Shown in pieces: positions 1-7,536 of a stretch of 54,979 nt of DNA. The DNA comes from Opitutia bacterium. GTDB taxonomy: Bacteria > Verrucomicrobiota > Verrucomicrobiia > Opitutales > Coraliomargaritaceae. Within the stretch, counting starts at the first letter, position 1, and every line of letters begins with the position of its first letter. A program made the translations under genes and the position numbers. Where the stretch lies: NCBI GenBank assembly GCA_029248665.1, contig JAQWIW010000024.1:1-54979 (forward strand). Reading direction: 5' to 3'. The notes beneath the pieces were generated by a model. The model ran no database searches, was not told the DNA's origin, and worked only from the letters and a program-made list of their open reading frames with translations.

Positions 1-44
1 CCAGTAATGTGAATAGCATAATATATTTGAATTACTAGGCAACT

Positions 45-1097
45 ATCAAAACAACACCCGTCATAGATTACTTAATAATCGGAGCAGGCTTAGCCGGCTC
101 TTCGCTTGCTTGGCGATTAAATTCAAGTCGCTACAATTACAAAATCTTTGATGCTCCAAATTTAGCAAGTGCCTCTCAGGTTGCCGCTGGATTTATCAAC
201 CCCGTTACTGGAAAATGGATGACTCAATCTCGGGAAATTGATACTTTAATGCCAATAGCCAAAGCCTTTTATCAGGAAATAGAACAAGTACTGGGCATTA
301 GCGTCTATCAAGATTTACCGATACGTCGTTATTTTATTAATCACGATGATCCTATTCGTGCACGTCGCAGAATAAAAAACCCTCGCTACGCCAATTATTT
401 TGACCCTCTTTTAGAAAAAGGGTCTAAACCAAATGGAATAATTGATGACTATGGTAGTATTCCCATTCGACAAGGCAGTTGGGTCAATGTGCCTTACCTT
501 ATCCGAAATTTAAAGAGCTATTTTAAATCACACAATAGACTGATTGAAGACCCTTTTGACGTAAGCCAATTAGTGGCAAAAGGGAAGCATTGGAATTACC
601 GAGGCCTTGAGGCAAAAAATATTGTTTTTTGCCAGGGCATCCACACACAAAACAATCCGTTTTTTAAAGACCTTCCCATCATACCGATAAAAGGCGATGT
701 CATAGATTTAAGGCTCAAAAGCATTCAATTACCACCAGGACTTTATTATAAAAAACGATGGCTTCATTCTTTAAAATTAAAAGATCAAAGTTTTCTTTAC
801 CGGCTCGGGGCTAGTTATGATGTAGGTAATTTGGATGCTCAGCCTTCTCTTGAGGCCAAAAAAGAATTAATTGATATCTTTAAAGAAATGCTCGGGACTG
901 ATTGCCCATTTGAAATTGAAGCACACCGCAGTGGCATCCGCCCGACCACAGAAGATACTAAACCCATATTGATGAGACACCCTGTACACGATTCATTATT
1001 TGCCATCAATGGACTCGGCTCTAAAGGCTCAGCAACTGCACCTTATTTATCCGAACAATTCGTGAACCACATCGAAGGAATTCTTTCTATAAATTAA
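45..1097 (+). CDS. FAD-dependent oxidoreductase, DAO family (possible MnmC1-like amine oxidase)
   Basis: The frame opens after a TAG at 36 and shows a Rossmann FAD-binding start: a hydrophobic strand then GAGLAGSSLAWRL, with a following AAGFINPVTGK stretch typical of D-amino-acid-oxidase-fold proteins. The C-terminal part has the usual second FAD contact, with SGIRPTTEDTKPIL followed by INGLGSKGSATAP. No ATG, GTG or TTG lies between the stop and the dinucleotide-binding motif; the first ATG (219) would delete it. The start is therefore probably a rare codon, ATC at 45 or ATA at 63, or the left edge is damaged. About 344-350 residues. It is followed after 17 bases by an MnmM-type tRNA methyltransferase, so a role in oxidising a modified wobble uridine, as the FAD domain of MnmC does, is plausible. 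This is inference; glycine oxidase-like activity is the main alternative. Confidence 0.75.
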   Translation: MKTTPVIDYLIIGAGLAGSSLAWRLNSSRYNYKIFDAPNLASASQVAAGFINPVTGKWMTQSREIDTLMPIAKAFYQEIEQVLGISVYQDLPIRRYFINHDDPIRARRRIKNPRYANYFDPLLEKGSKPNGIIDDYGSIPIRQGSWVNVPYLIRNLKSYFKSHNRLIEDPFDVSQLVAKGKHWNYRGLEAKNIVFCQGIHTQNNPFFKDLPIIPIKGDVIDLRLKSIQLPPGLYYKKRWLHSLKLKDQSFLYRLGASYDVGNLDAQPSLEAKKELIDIFKEMLGTDCPFEIEAHRSGIRPTTEDTKPILMRHPVHDSLFAINGLGSKGSATAPYLSEQFVNHIEGILSIN

Positions 1098-1114
1098 ATG
1101 ATTTAAATTAGATT

Positions 1115-1708
1115 ATGCGACTGACCGAATATGTACATCTTTGCTTAGAAAAGCGATTGAGCAAAGGCGATTGCGTTCTTGATGCAACAGCAGGCAAGGG
1201 CTATGACACATTGAAGTCTGCTCAATTAGTTCAGCCGAATGGACAAGTGATTGCTCTCGATATTCAAGAGGAGGCAATTAAGGCGACAGAAGAAAAGCTT
1301 ACTCAAGCCGGGCTCAATACCCTATGTGAATTTCATCTGGGAAACCATGGTGAAGTCCTTAAAGAGATTACTCAGACATTTGATTGTATCTTATTCAATC
1401 TAGGCTATTTACCTGGAAGCGATAAGACAACCATCACAACTCCTAAAAATACGCTCTCTGCACTGAATCAATGCCAAAATCTTCTGAAAGCAAACGGCAT
1501 ACTTTTTGTCACTGCTTACCGTCAACATCAGGGGGGCTTAGAAGAGGCCTCTGTGGTTGAAAATTGGATGCATAGAAAGACTGCTAAAAAGTGGTTCATT
1601 CAAACAGTCAATCCGGCAAAGGCAGAAACGGATTTATATCCGATATTATGGATAGCCTCTAAATCTTTTTTAAATCTACCAATATATTCTTCGGACAAAC
1701 ACGAATAG
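1115..1708 (+). CDS. mnmM: tRNA methyltransferase of the MnmM/YtqB family (SAM-dependent)
   Basis: A 197-residue class I SAM methyltransferase. Motif I is DATAGKGYDT (residues 23-32) and the acidic ribose-binding position follows in VIALDIQ (45-51). NLGYLPGSDK (95-104) is the hallmark of the YtqB branch rather than of generic rRNA methylases. In Gram-positive bacteria this family methylates 5-aminomethyl-2-thiouridine at tRNA position 34 to give mnm5s2U. The gene follows the FAD oxidoreductase closely and is probably co-transcribed with it, which fits a joint role in wobble-uridine modification. Its 3' end overlaps the converging PEP-CTERM gene by 33 bases. The family call is firm; the exact substrate here is inferred. 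Confidence 0.8.
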   Translation: MRLTEYVHLCLEKRLSKGDCVLDATAGKGYDTLKSAQLVQPNGQVIALDIQEEAIKATEEKLTQAGLNTLCEFHLGNHGEVLKEITQTFDCILFNLGYLPGSDKTTITTPKNTLSALNQCQNLLKANGILFVTAYRQHQGGLEEASVVENWMHRKTAKKWFIQTVNPAKAETDLYPILWIASKSFLNLPIYSSDKHE

Positions 1709-2299
1709 AATCAATATTGCCCCGACTATTAGTGCATAGGTTTGTGCTTCAGGAATAATGGTAATGATTAACTCATCATCTGTTTCAAAAAAAGGAATTA
1801 CCAACTCATGCCCTATTTTAAAATCATAATCCTCTAAGCGAGCTTCTGGAATAAATAAAGATCCTTCAAAAAATGAATTAGAAATATATCCCGGATCAGT
1901 GTATATTCCATTATCTAGAAACCCAAATTGAAATCCTGTCTGAGCATACATCTGAAAAGGAATCTGTGTAACTAAGTGACGGTCATATAATATCATAGGA
2001 CTAGAGTTGAGAAATATTTGATGACCGACCGTTTGTCCTTCAGATAAAGGGAAAAAAGAGCTAGTCCCGATACTGAGATATGAGAAATCAGTTTTTCCAC
2101 TATAAGGTATAGCATTGCCACTATGTTGAAACGCCCCTGACCATCGTACTTCTACGCCCGATCGCCCTGGTTCATCAATATTTTCAAAATACATATGAAC
2201 GTTTCCTCTACAAATAGGCACGAGCAGACAAATGCTTAAAGCAAATTTAAATACGTTTAGAAATCGAAAAAAAATTCTATTCTTATGATTTATAACCAT
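1676..2299 (-). CDS. Exported hypothetical protein with PEP-CTERM-like sorting signal
   Basis: A 207-residue protein of unknown function with the architecture of exosortase substrates. The N-terminus has basic residues then a hydrophobic stretch (FKFALSICLLVPICRG), a likely signal peptide. The C-terminus has PEAQTYALIVGAILILF followed by VRR: a PEP-like motif, a single membrane helix and an arginine cluster. The motif reads PEA instead of the usual PEP. The middle has no motif I recognise. The family is expected to be exported by Sec, cleaved and anchored or released by an exosortase, often in exopolysaccharide-producing Gram-negatives such as Verrucomicrobiota. No exosortase lies in this window. 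A TATAAT-like box sits only 4 bases upstream of the ATG, so the start is slightly uncertain. Confidence 0.75.
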   Translation of the reverse strand: MVINHKNRIFFRFLNVFKFALSICLLVPICRGNVHMYFENIDEPGRSGVEVRWSGAFQHSGNAIPYSGKTDFSYLSIGTSSFFPLSEGQTVGHQIFLNSSPMILYDRHLVTQIPFQMYAQTGFQFGFLDNGIYTDPGYISNSFFEGSLFIPEARLEDYDFKIGHELVIPFFETDDELIITIIPEAQTYALIVGAILILFVFVRRIYW

Positions 2300-2377
2300 A
2301 GTAATTATATCTTATCTGAGGGTTAGGTACTATTGCCGCTTAAAAGCAGAGACATAAACCAATTAGAGCTTTGTGCT

Positions 2378-2406
2378 TTGGGAATATTCCTTCTAAAAAT
2401 TATAAT
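2378..2406 (+). promoter_or_regulatory. Sigma-70-type promoter for thrH with palindromic operator-like site
   Basis: TTGGGA (2378-2383), a 17-base spacer and a perfect TATAAT (2401-2406) form a good housekeeping promoter pointing at thrH. The perfect 10-base palindrome GGAATATTCC (2381-2390) overlaps the -35 box and the spacer, which is where a repressor site would sit. The transcript would carry a leader of about 145 bases, very AT-rich and without an obvious riboswitch fold. A related AAGGAATTATCC occurs near 2500-2511. Confidence 0.6.
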
Positions 2407-2564
2407 TCTTATAAAAATTATTACTTTTTATGCTTCGATATTCTTATAAATTATTATGTAAAAATCACATCACTTAGCTGACTTCGGTAAAGAAATTCTA
2501 AGGAATTATCCCAAAAATACCATTGCACTTAGCATCAATTTCTAAAACTATCTTCGATATGAGT

Positions 2565-3164
2565 ATGCCAATTGTATGTTTAGATTTAGAAGGGGTCTTA
2601 ATCCCAGAAATATGGATCGCATTTGCCGAAAAAACAGGCATTGAGGCTTTGAAGCGAACCACTCGAGATGAACCTGATTATGACACCTTAATGCAATATC
2701 GATTAGATATTTTAAAAGAAAATAATCTAAAACTTAAAGACATACAGGAAGTAATTGGAACACTGGATCCCTTGCCTGGAGCAAAAGAATTTGTCGATTG
2801 GGTGACCTCCCAAACCCGATTGGTGATTTTATCCGATACGTTCACAGAATTTGCTGGCCCTTTAATGGCAAAGTTAAAATACCCCACGCTTTTTTGCCAT
2901 AATCTTTCCATTGATGAAAATGGCATGATCGATGATTATTGCTTGCGATTAAAAGACCACAAAAGAAAAGCGGTTGAAGCATTTAAAGCTCTGAATTTTA
3001 AAACTTTTGCTGCAGGTGATTCATATAATGATCTAAGTATGATTGAAGTTGCCGAACATAAGGCTTTATTTTGCCCTCCTGAACGCCTGATTAAAGAGCG
3101 AGCTGATTTAGATGTAGCACTGACTCATGCAGACCTGAAATCACTCATTCAACAAATATTGTAA
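2565..3164 (+). CDS. thrH: ThrH: phosphoserine phosphatase / phosphoserine:homoserine phosphotransferase (HAD family)
   Basis: A HAD-superfamily protein of 199 residues from the chosen ATG, the usual ThrH length. Motif I is LDLEGVL near the N-terminus with PEIWIAFAEKTGI, a string specific to ThrH. Motif II is ILSDTF, motif III lies in KDHKRK, and motif IV is GDSYNDLSM. The family dephosphorylates phosphoserine and can transfer the phosphate to homoserine, linking serine and threonine synthesis in the cytoplasm. An upstream TTG (2523) and an ATG (2559) are in frame, but homologues begin right before the I/V-x-C-LDLEG strand, so 2565 (or 2559) is preferred. The next gene starts 26 bases downstream. 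Confidence 0.88.
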   Translation: MPIVCLDLEGVLIPEIWIAFAEKTGIEALKRTTRDEPDYDTLMQYRLDILKENNLKLKDIQEVIGTLDPLPGAKEFVDWVTSQTRLVILSDTFTEFAGPLMAKLKYPTLFCHNLSIDENGMIDDYCLRLKDHKRKAVEAFKALNFKTFAAGDSYNDLSMIEVAEHKALFCPPERLIKERADLDVALTHADLKSLIQQIL

Positions 3165-3190
3165 CGGTTCTTATAACGCTTTTTTAACTC

Positions 3191-3490
3191 ATGTTTATTC
3201 ATACTGTATTATTTCACCTAAAGAAGGATTTAACGCCCGATTCAATCGCCGACTTTGAAGACGCGCTCAATAGCCTGAAAGCGATTGAAGTGAGTCGAAC
3301 TACCTATATTGGAACTGTAGCAGACACCAAGGATCGCCCAGTAGTCCGCTCGGATTATAGCTATAATTTAACAATCCTCTTTGATAATCTTGAAGGGCAT
3401 AATCAATACCAAGTAGACCCATTGCATAAGGCATTTGTTGCACAATGTTCAAAATATTGGACGCATCTTGAAATTATTGATGCAGACTAA
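3191..3490 (+). CDS. Dabb-domain (stress-responsive A/B barrel) small protein
   Basis: A 99-residue dimeric alpha-beta barrel type protein. It begins IHTVLFHLKKDLT, the standard first strand of the Dabb fold, and ends with HKAFVAQCSKYWTHLEIID, close to the family consensus around a buried histidine. Members form small dimeric ferredoxin-like barrels; biochemical roles are mostly unknown, with some cyclases in plants and other bacteria. It lies between thrH and pnuC on the same strand, with gaps of 26 and 44 bases, so it is probably co-transcribed. Function here cannot be assigned. Confidence 0.8.
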   Translation: MFIHTVLFHLKKDLTPDSIADFEDALNSLKAIEVSRTTYIGTVADTKDRPVVRSDYSYNLTILFDNLEGHNQYQVDPLHKAFVAQCSKYWTHLEIIDAD

Positions 3491-3534
3491 TTTTTATGAA
3501 CCTAAATTTCACTAAATAGCCTCCTAGCCTTCTT

Positions 3535-4143
3535 ATGCTTGAATCTATAATTCTTTATTTCAAAGCGAACGGCTTAGAATATCTCGGGACAGTTGCGGGA
3601 ATTCTCGGCGTATGGTTTAGTATCAAAGAAAAGATTGCCACCTGGCCGACATTCATCATCTGCTATACGGTTTATGTCTATCTCGCTTTTGAAGCAGGGC
3701 TTTTAGCAAATATGTCCCTAAATATTCTCTTTATTGTTCTATCAGCCTATGGGTGGTGGCAATGGAAACAAGTTGAGGAAGGCAGTTCAGTTGAAGGGAC
3801 CAAAGCGATTCAGCACACAAGCCGAAAGCTGTGGATAATCAATGTGCTATTTTGGATAATTGGAACTGCTCTGATTGGCTATTTGCTCGAAAGTTATACC
3901 CAGTCATTCCAACCCTACTTGGATGCCTTTGCTACAAGTGTCGCTTTTTCTGCACAATGGATGCTGAGTAAAAAATATATAGGAACCTGGCTGTGTTGGC
4001 TGATTTCAGATACTATATTTATCAACCTATGGGCCTTGCAGGGGTATTGGGTTACCGTGTTCCTCTTTTTTACCTTTATGGTGTTAGCCATTTATGGTTG
4101 GAGACAATGGCATCAAACCTTAACAAAAGCAGAACAAATTTAA
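3535..4143 (+). CDS. pnuC: PnuC-family nicotinamide riboside transporter
   Basis: A 202-residue inner-membrane protein with about seven hydrophobic helices. The opening LEYLGTVAGILGVWFSIKE and the aromatic YGWWQWK and YGWRQWH motifs are typical of PnuC, the facilitator that takes up nicotinamide riboside. It is followed after 4 bases by an NadR-type kinase, the enzyme that traps the imported nucleoside by phosphorylation. That pairing strongly supports NAD salvage rather than thiamine transport by a PnuT relative. No NAD riboswitch fits in the short upstream gap. Confidence 0.88.
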   Translation: MLESIILYFKANGLEYLGTVAGILGVWFSIKEKIATWPTFIICYTVYVYLAFEAGLLANMSLNILFIVLSAYGWWQWKQVEEGSSVEGTKAIQHTSRKLWIINVLFWIIGTALIGYLLESYTQSFQPYLDAFATSVAFSAQWMLSKKYIGTWLCWLISDTIFINLWALQGYWVTVFLFFTFMVLAIYGWRQWHQTLTKAEQI

Positions 4144-4147
4144 TATT

Positions 4148-4675
4148 ATGTATCGAGTTGTAATTACAGGTGCCGAATCGACAGGCAAGACTACATTGGC
4201 AGAACAATTAAGAGCTCACTTTGAAGCACCTTGTTCTCCTGAATTTGTGCGCGACTTTGTCGAAGCCAATGATCGACCCATCCGCATAGAGGATTTAAAC
4301 TCTATCATGAAAGGCCAAATTGAATACGAAAATACAGCGTGCAACAAATCACCACGACTGGTTCTTCACGATACCAATCTTCTCTCAAATGCCATTTATG
4401 CTGAGTACTATTTTAAGCAAACGCCAAGAGAGCTTGCTTCCGCTATATCTGCGACACAATACAACCTCTACTTATTCTGCCAAAATGAAATCCCTTGGCA
4501 GGAAGATGGTGCACAGAGAGATGGTCCTGAAGTGAGAGACAAAATCCACCAAGCCTTTGAGCAGATGCTCGAAGAAAGCCCTGTACCAGTAGTACAAATC
4601 AAAGGCTCACCTGAGGATCGATTTCATCAAGCCATCATCGCTATCCGCGAATGCTTTAGTAGAGGAACGAATTAA
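4148..4675 (+). CDS. Nicotinamide riboside kinase-type ATPase (NadR kinase domain, AAA_28)
   Basis: A 175-residue P-loop protein that starts directly with the strand and Walker A motif VVITGAESTGKTTL, then SPEFVRDFVEA, the signature of the C-terminal kinase domain of NadR. It lacks both the N-terminal helix-turn-helix and the adenylyltransferase domain of full NadR, so it is a kinase-only version. It should phosphorylate nicotinamide riboside to NMN in the cytoplasm, acting on the substrate brought in by the adjacent pnuC. Its stop codon shares TTAA (4672-4675) with the converging pfp gene. Confidence 0.82.
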   Translation: MYRVVITGAESTGKTTLAEQLRAHFEAPCSPEFVRDFVEANDRPIRIEDLNSIMKGQIEYENTACNKSPRLVLHDTNLLSNAIYAEYYFKQTPRELASAISATQYNLYLFCQNEIPWQEDGAQRDGPEVRDKIHQAFEQMLEESPVPVVQIKGSPEDRFHQAIIAIRECFSRGTN

Positions 4676-5937
4676 CTGTTCAATGTATAGGCAGGTAATT
4701 GCTTATCTGCATAGATTTTCTTCAACTCGATGTATTGAGGCATACCGTTTTCAAATGGTACTTCAACTTCGCCTTGAATCAAAGGAAGTGCATATTTGAT
4801 GAAATTGTAATTCATTGATACACCATCTTCATTGATCCAGCTTTCTGGTAGAAGTTTTACTCCATTAGCAATTTCAGATAAAGGTGCTAGTGCTGTTTCA
4901 CAAGCATAAGTATCTCCTTCACCTCTCACTAAAATCACCATTTGATCGGTTTTTCCTTCAACTGCTGCTTTAACTGCTGCTTGTCCCGCCATGAAAGCTT
5001 CGTCGCTATCTGCTTTTGAAGCACAATTCACCGCTGCTCTTTGAGCCATACCCAATTTAATTGAGCGGGCTTTTACAGAAAGATTTTCTTCAGCCAATGA
5101 GCGAAGGTATTCCCCTGCTCCGCCTAATTGAGAATGTCCGAAAGCATCTGCACTTGTACTGTCTGTAGAAACATAATTTCCATCTGCATCAACTAGACCT
5201 TCTCCGACCACTACTAAACAGAACTTCTCTTTTTTGAGAACACGTGTGACGTCTTCGATATATTTCTCCTTAGAAAATGGAACTTCCGGAAGATAAATCA
5301 AATGAGGGGCACTATTAGGATCGTCTTTATATTTTGCGAGTGAGGCACCTGCGGCAATCCAACCAGCACTACGTCCCATAACTTCAACAACTTGAACTAA
5401 GTCGTGCTGGCCCATGCCACTATTATCGCAGGCTACTTCTCTAATGGTTGTAGAAATATGTTTGATAACACTTCCGTAACCTGGGGTGTGGTCTGTAGTC
5501 ACTAAATCGTTATCAATTGTTTTCGGAACTCCAATCACTCGTAAAGCGTAGCCTTTTTTCTGAGCCAGTTTTGAAATCTTATCCGCAGTATCCTGAGAAT
5601 CATTCCCTCCTGCATAGAAGAAAAAGCGAATGTTATGTGCTTCAAAAACTTGCAAGACGCGCTCAAAATCTGCTTCGCTTTTGAGCTTATAACGGCATGT
5701 CCCAAGAGCAGCTCCTGGAGTATAACGTAAACCACGGATATTTTGTTGAGTCTCCGATGCCAAATCAACTAATTGCTCCTGTAGAATTCCTTGAACTCCA
5801 TTTAAGCCTCCATAAATTTCTTCAATGCACTCGTGGTTGAGTGCTTCTGTGATAACACCAGCCAAGCTAGAGTTAATAACGGATGTAGGCCCTCCAGATT
5901 GGGCCACTAAACAATTACCATTCAGTATTTCAGTCAT
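4672..5937 (-). CDS. pfp: Pyrophosphate-dependent 6-phosphofructokinase
   Basis: A 421-residue phosphofructokinase. It begins VAQSGGPTSVINSSLAGV (phosphate-donor loop), has AGGNDSQDT with GGNDS at residues 110-114, and PKTIDNDL at 138-145. The GGND(S) and PKTIDNDL combination marks the pyrophosphate-using branch; ATP-dependent PfkA carries GGDGS and PGTIDND. The enzyme interconverts fructose 6-phosphate and fructose 1,6-bisphosphate reversibly, so it can serve both glycolysis and gluconeogenesis. It is transcribed away from purB's 3' end with a 66-base gap. The PPi preference rests on family motifs, not on measurement. Confidence 0.88.
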   Translation of the reverse strand: MTEILNGNCLVAQSGGPTSVINSSLAGVITEALNHECIEEIYGGLNGVQGILQEQLVDLASETQQNIRGLRYTPGAALGTCRYKLKSEADFERVLQVFEAHNIRFFFYAGGNDSQDTADKISKLAQKKGYALRVIGVPKTIDNDLVTTDHTPGYGSVIKHISTTIREVACDNSGMGQHDLVQVVEVMGRSAGWIAAGASLAKYKDDPNSAPHLIYLPEVPFSKEKYIEDVTRVLKKEKFCLVVVGEGLVDADGNYVSTDSTSADAFGHSQLGGAGEYLRSLAEENLSVKARSIKLGMAQRAAVNCASKADSDEAFMAGQAAVKAAVEGKTDQMVILVRGEGDTYACETALAPLSEIANGVKLLPESWINEDGVSMNYNFIKYALPLIQGEVEVPFENGMPQYIELKKIYADKQLPAYTLNS

Positions 5938-6003
5938 ATGTATAAGTACGTTAATTAAAAAAATATATCAGAACTAGTGGAAACTATAATAGCAATACTT
6001 AAC

Positions 6004-7431
6004 TTAAAGAATTGCTCCTGGGGTATAATTTTTTGCCTCAGAGAAGCCGGCTGCTTCGCTGTTAACTCGCTCACAGAATTGTTCCACCTGCTTTTGAGCC
6101 ATTCCCGTAAGCCCTTGAGCGCTTTTTACTAAATGATCAATTGTCGCTTCATCGAGCCCTAGTCGCTCATCGGCTCCCAGTCGTTTCACTAAATCATTTT
6201 GAGATATCTCTCCAGATCGCAAGTCCTTCACTGCAGCAACTGCATGGGACTTAATGGCATCATAAGCTCCTTCACGACCTGCGCCATTTTTTACTGCCTC
6301 CATAAGGATAGTTGTGGTTGCCAAGAAAGGACCATAGCGATTATTTTCCTGCTGAATCATCCCAGGAAAGACTTCCATTTGGTTAAGGATAGTGATGAAT
6401 GTATCCAACAAACCATCTATTGCGAAGAAGCTATCAGGCAAAAATACACGGCGGACTACCGAGCAAGATACATCGCCCTCATTCCATTGGTCACCCGCCA
6501 AGCCACTTGCCATTGTTAAATAACCGCTCAAAATTACCGCAAACCCATTCAATCGCTCACAACTTCGGCTATTCATCTTATGAGGCATTGCCGATGAACC
6601 AACTTGCCCTTTGGCAAATCCTTCACTCGCTAATTCATGACCTGCCATAATTCTAAGTGTTTTGGCAAAGCTAGAAGGCCCAGAAGCTAAGCGTACAAAA
6701 ACCGAGACCACTTCAAAATCTAAGCTCCGAGGGTAGACTTGCCCAACGGTTTCCAAAACAGATCCTACGCCTAAGTGCTTCAATATAGCCTCTTCCATTT
6801 GGGCCACTTTTTCTGCATCACCGCCAAATAAAGTCATCAGATCCATCTGTGTACCAATCGGACCTTTCAAACCTCGCACAGGATAATTATCAATAATACG
6901 GTCTAATTCACGGACCGCACACAATAAATCTTCCCCGAACATAGCTAAACGCTTACCAAAAGTCGTCAATTGTGCAGGTACATTGTGTGTACGAGCAGCA
7001 AGTACTAAATCGCTCCATTGCTCTGCTTTTTCCGCTAATTTAATCAATGCTGCCTTAGCTTTGATGCGAATCAGTTCCAAGCCTCTGAGAATTTGTAGCT
7101 GCTCCACATTTTCGGTAAGGTCCCGACTGGTTAGCCCTTTATGAATGTGCTCATATCCAGCAAGTGCACAAAATTCTTCAATTCTTGCCTTAACATCGTG
7201 TCGTGTCACTGCCTCCCTTTCTTGGATAGACGCAAGATTTACTTGCTCTTTCACCGATTCGTAAGCTTCGATTGCTTCTTCTGGTATATCAATGCCCAAA
7301 GATTTTTGTGCTTTGACTACCGCAATCCAATAATCTCGCTCCAGAAGAATACGACCTTCTGCTCCCCAGATTTGGTTCATTTGTGCTGAGGCATAGCGAT
7401 CTGCTAGTATGTTAACTGTATTTTTCGACAT
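6004..7431 (-). CDS. purB: Adenylosuccinate lyase
   Basis: A 475-residue member of the fumarase/aspartase superfamily. The signature loop SSAMPHKMNSRSCERLNGF lies near residue 280 and the upstream TSRDLTENVEQLQI and AARTHNVPAQLTTFGKR carry the expected catalytic histidine region. It cleaves SAICAR to AICAR and adenylosuccinate to AMP in purine synthesis. It stands apart from the other purine genes of the window (purM, purE, purK), as is common outside operon-forming lineages. Confidence 0.95.
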   Translation of the reverse strand: MSKNTVNILADRYASAQMNQIWGAEGRILLERDYWIAVVKAQKSLGIDIPEEAIEAYESVKEQVNLASIQEREAVTRHDVKARIEEFCALAGYEHIHKGLTSRDLTENVEQLQILRGLELIRIKAKAALIKLAEKAEQWSDLVLAARTHNVPAQLTTFGKRLAMFGEDLLCAVRELDRIIDNYPVRGLKGPIGTQMDLMTLFGGDAEKVAQMEEAILKHLGVGSVLETVGQVYPRSLDFEVVSVFVRLASGPSSFAKTLRIMAGHELASEGFAKGQVGSSAMPHKMNSRSCERLNGFAVILSGYLTMASGLAGDQWNEGDVSCSVVRRVFLPDSFFAIDGLLDTFITILNQMEVFPGMIQQENNRYGPFLATTTILMEAVKNGAGREGAYDAIKSHAVAAVKDLRSGEISQNDLVKRLGADERLGLDEATIDHLVKSAQGLTGMAQKQVEQFCERVNSEAAGFSEAKNYTPGAIL

Positions 7432-7536
7432 AATTAAAAGATATTAGTGAAAGGGTTTTTCAAAATGAGACCATAAAAAAGTGATTGAATGACTAAAATT
7501 CAGCCTATACTGGCTTATTCTTAGCCAATTCCTTGC

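Noticed and set aside
2299-2309. Leaderless transcript for the PEP-CTERM gene from a TATAAT 4 bases before its ATG
   Set aside because: No acceptable -35 box, and the predicted transcription start would fall within the start codon; AT-rich chance match cannot be excluded.
3491-3534. Possible NAD riboswitch before pnuC
   Set aside because: Only 44 bases are available and no stable fold or known consensus is visible.
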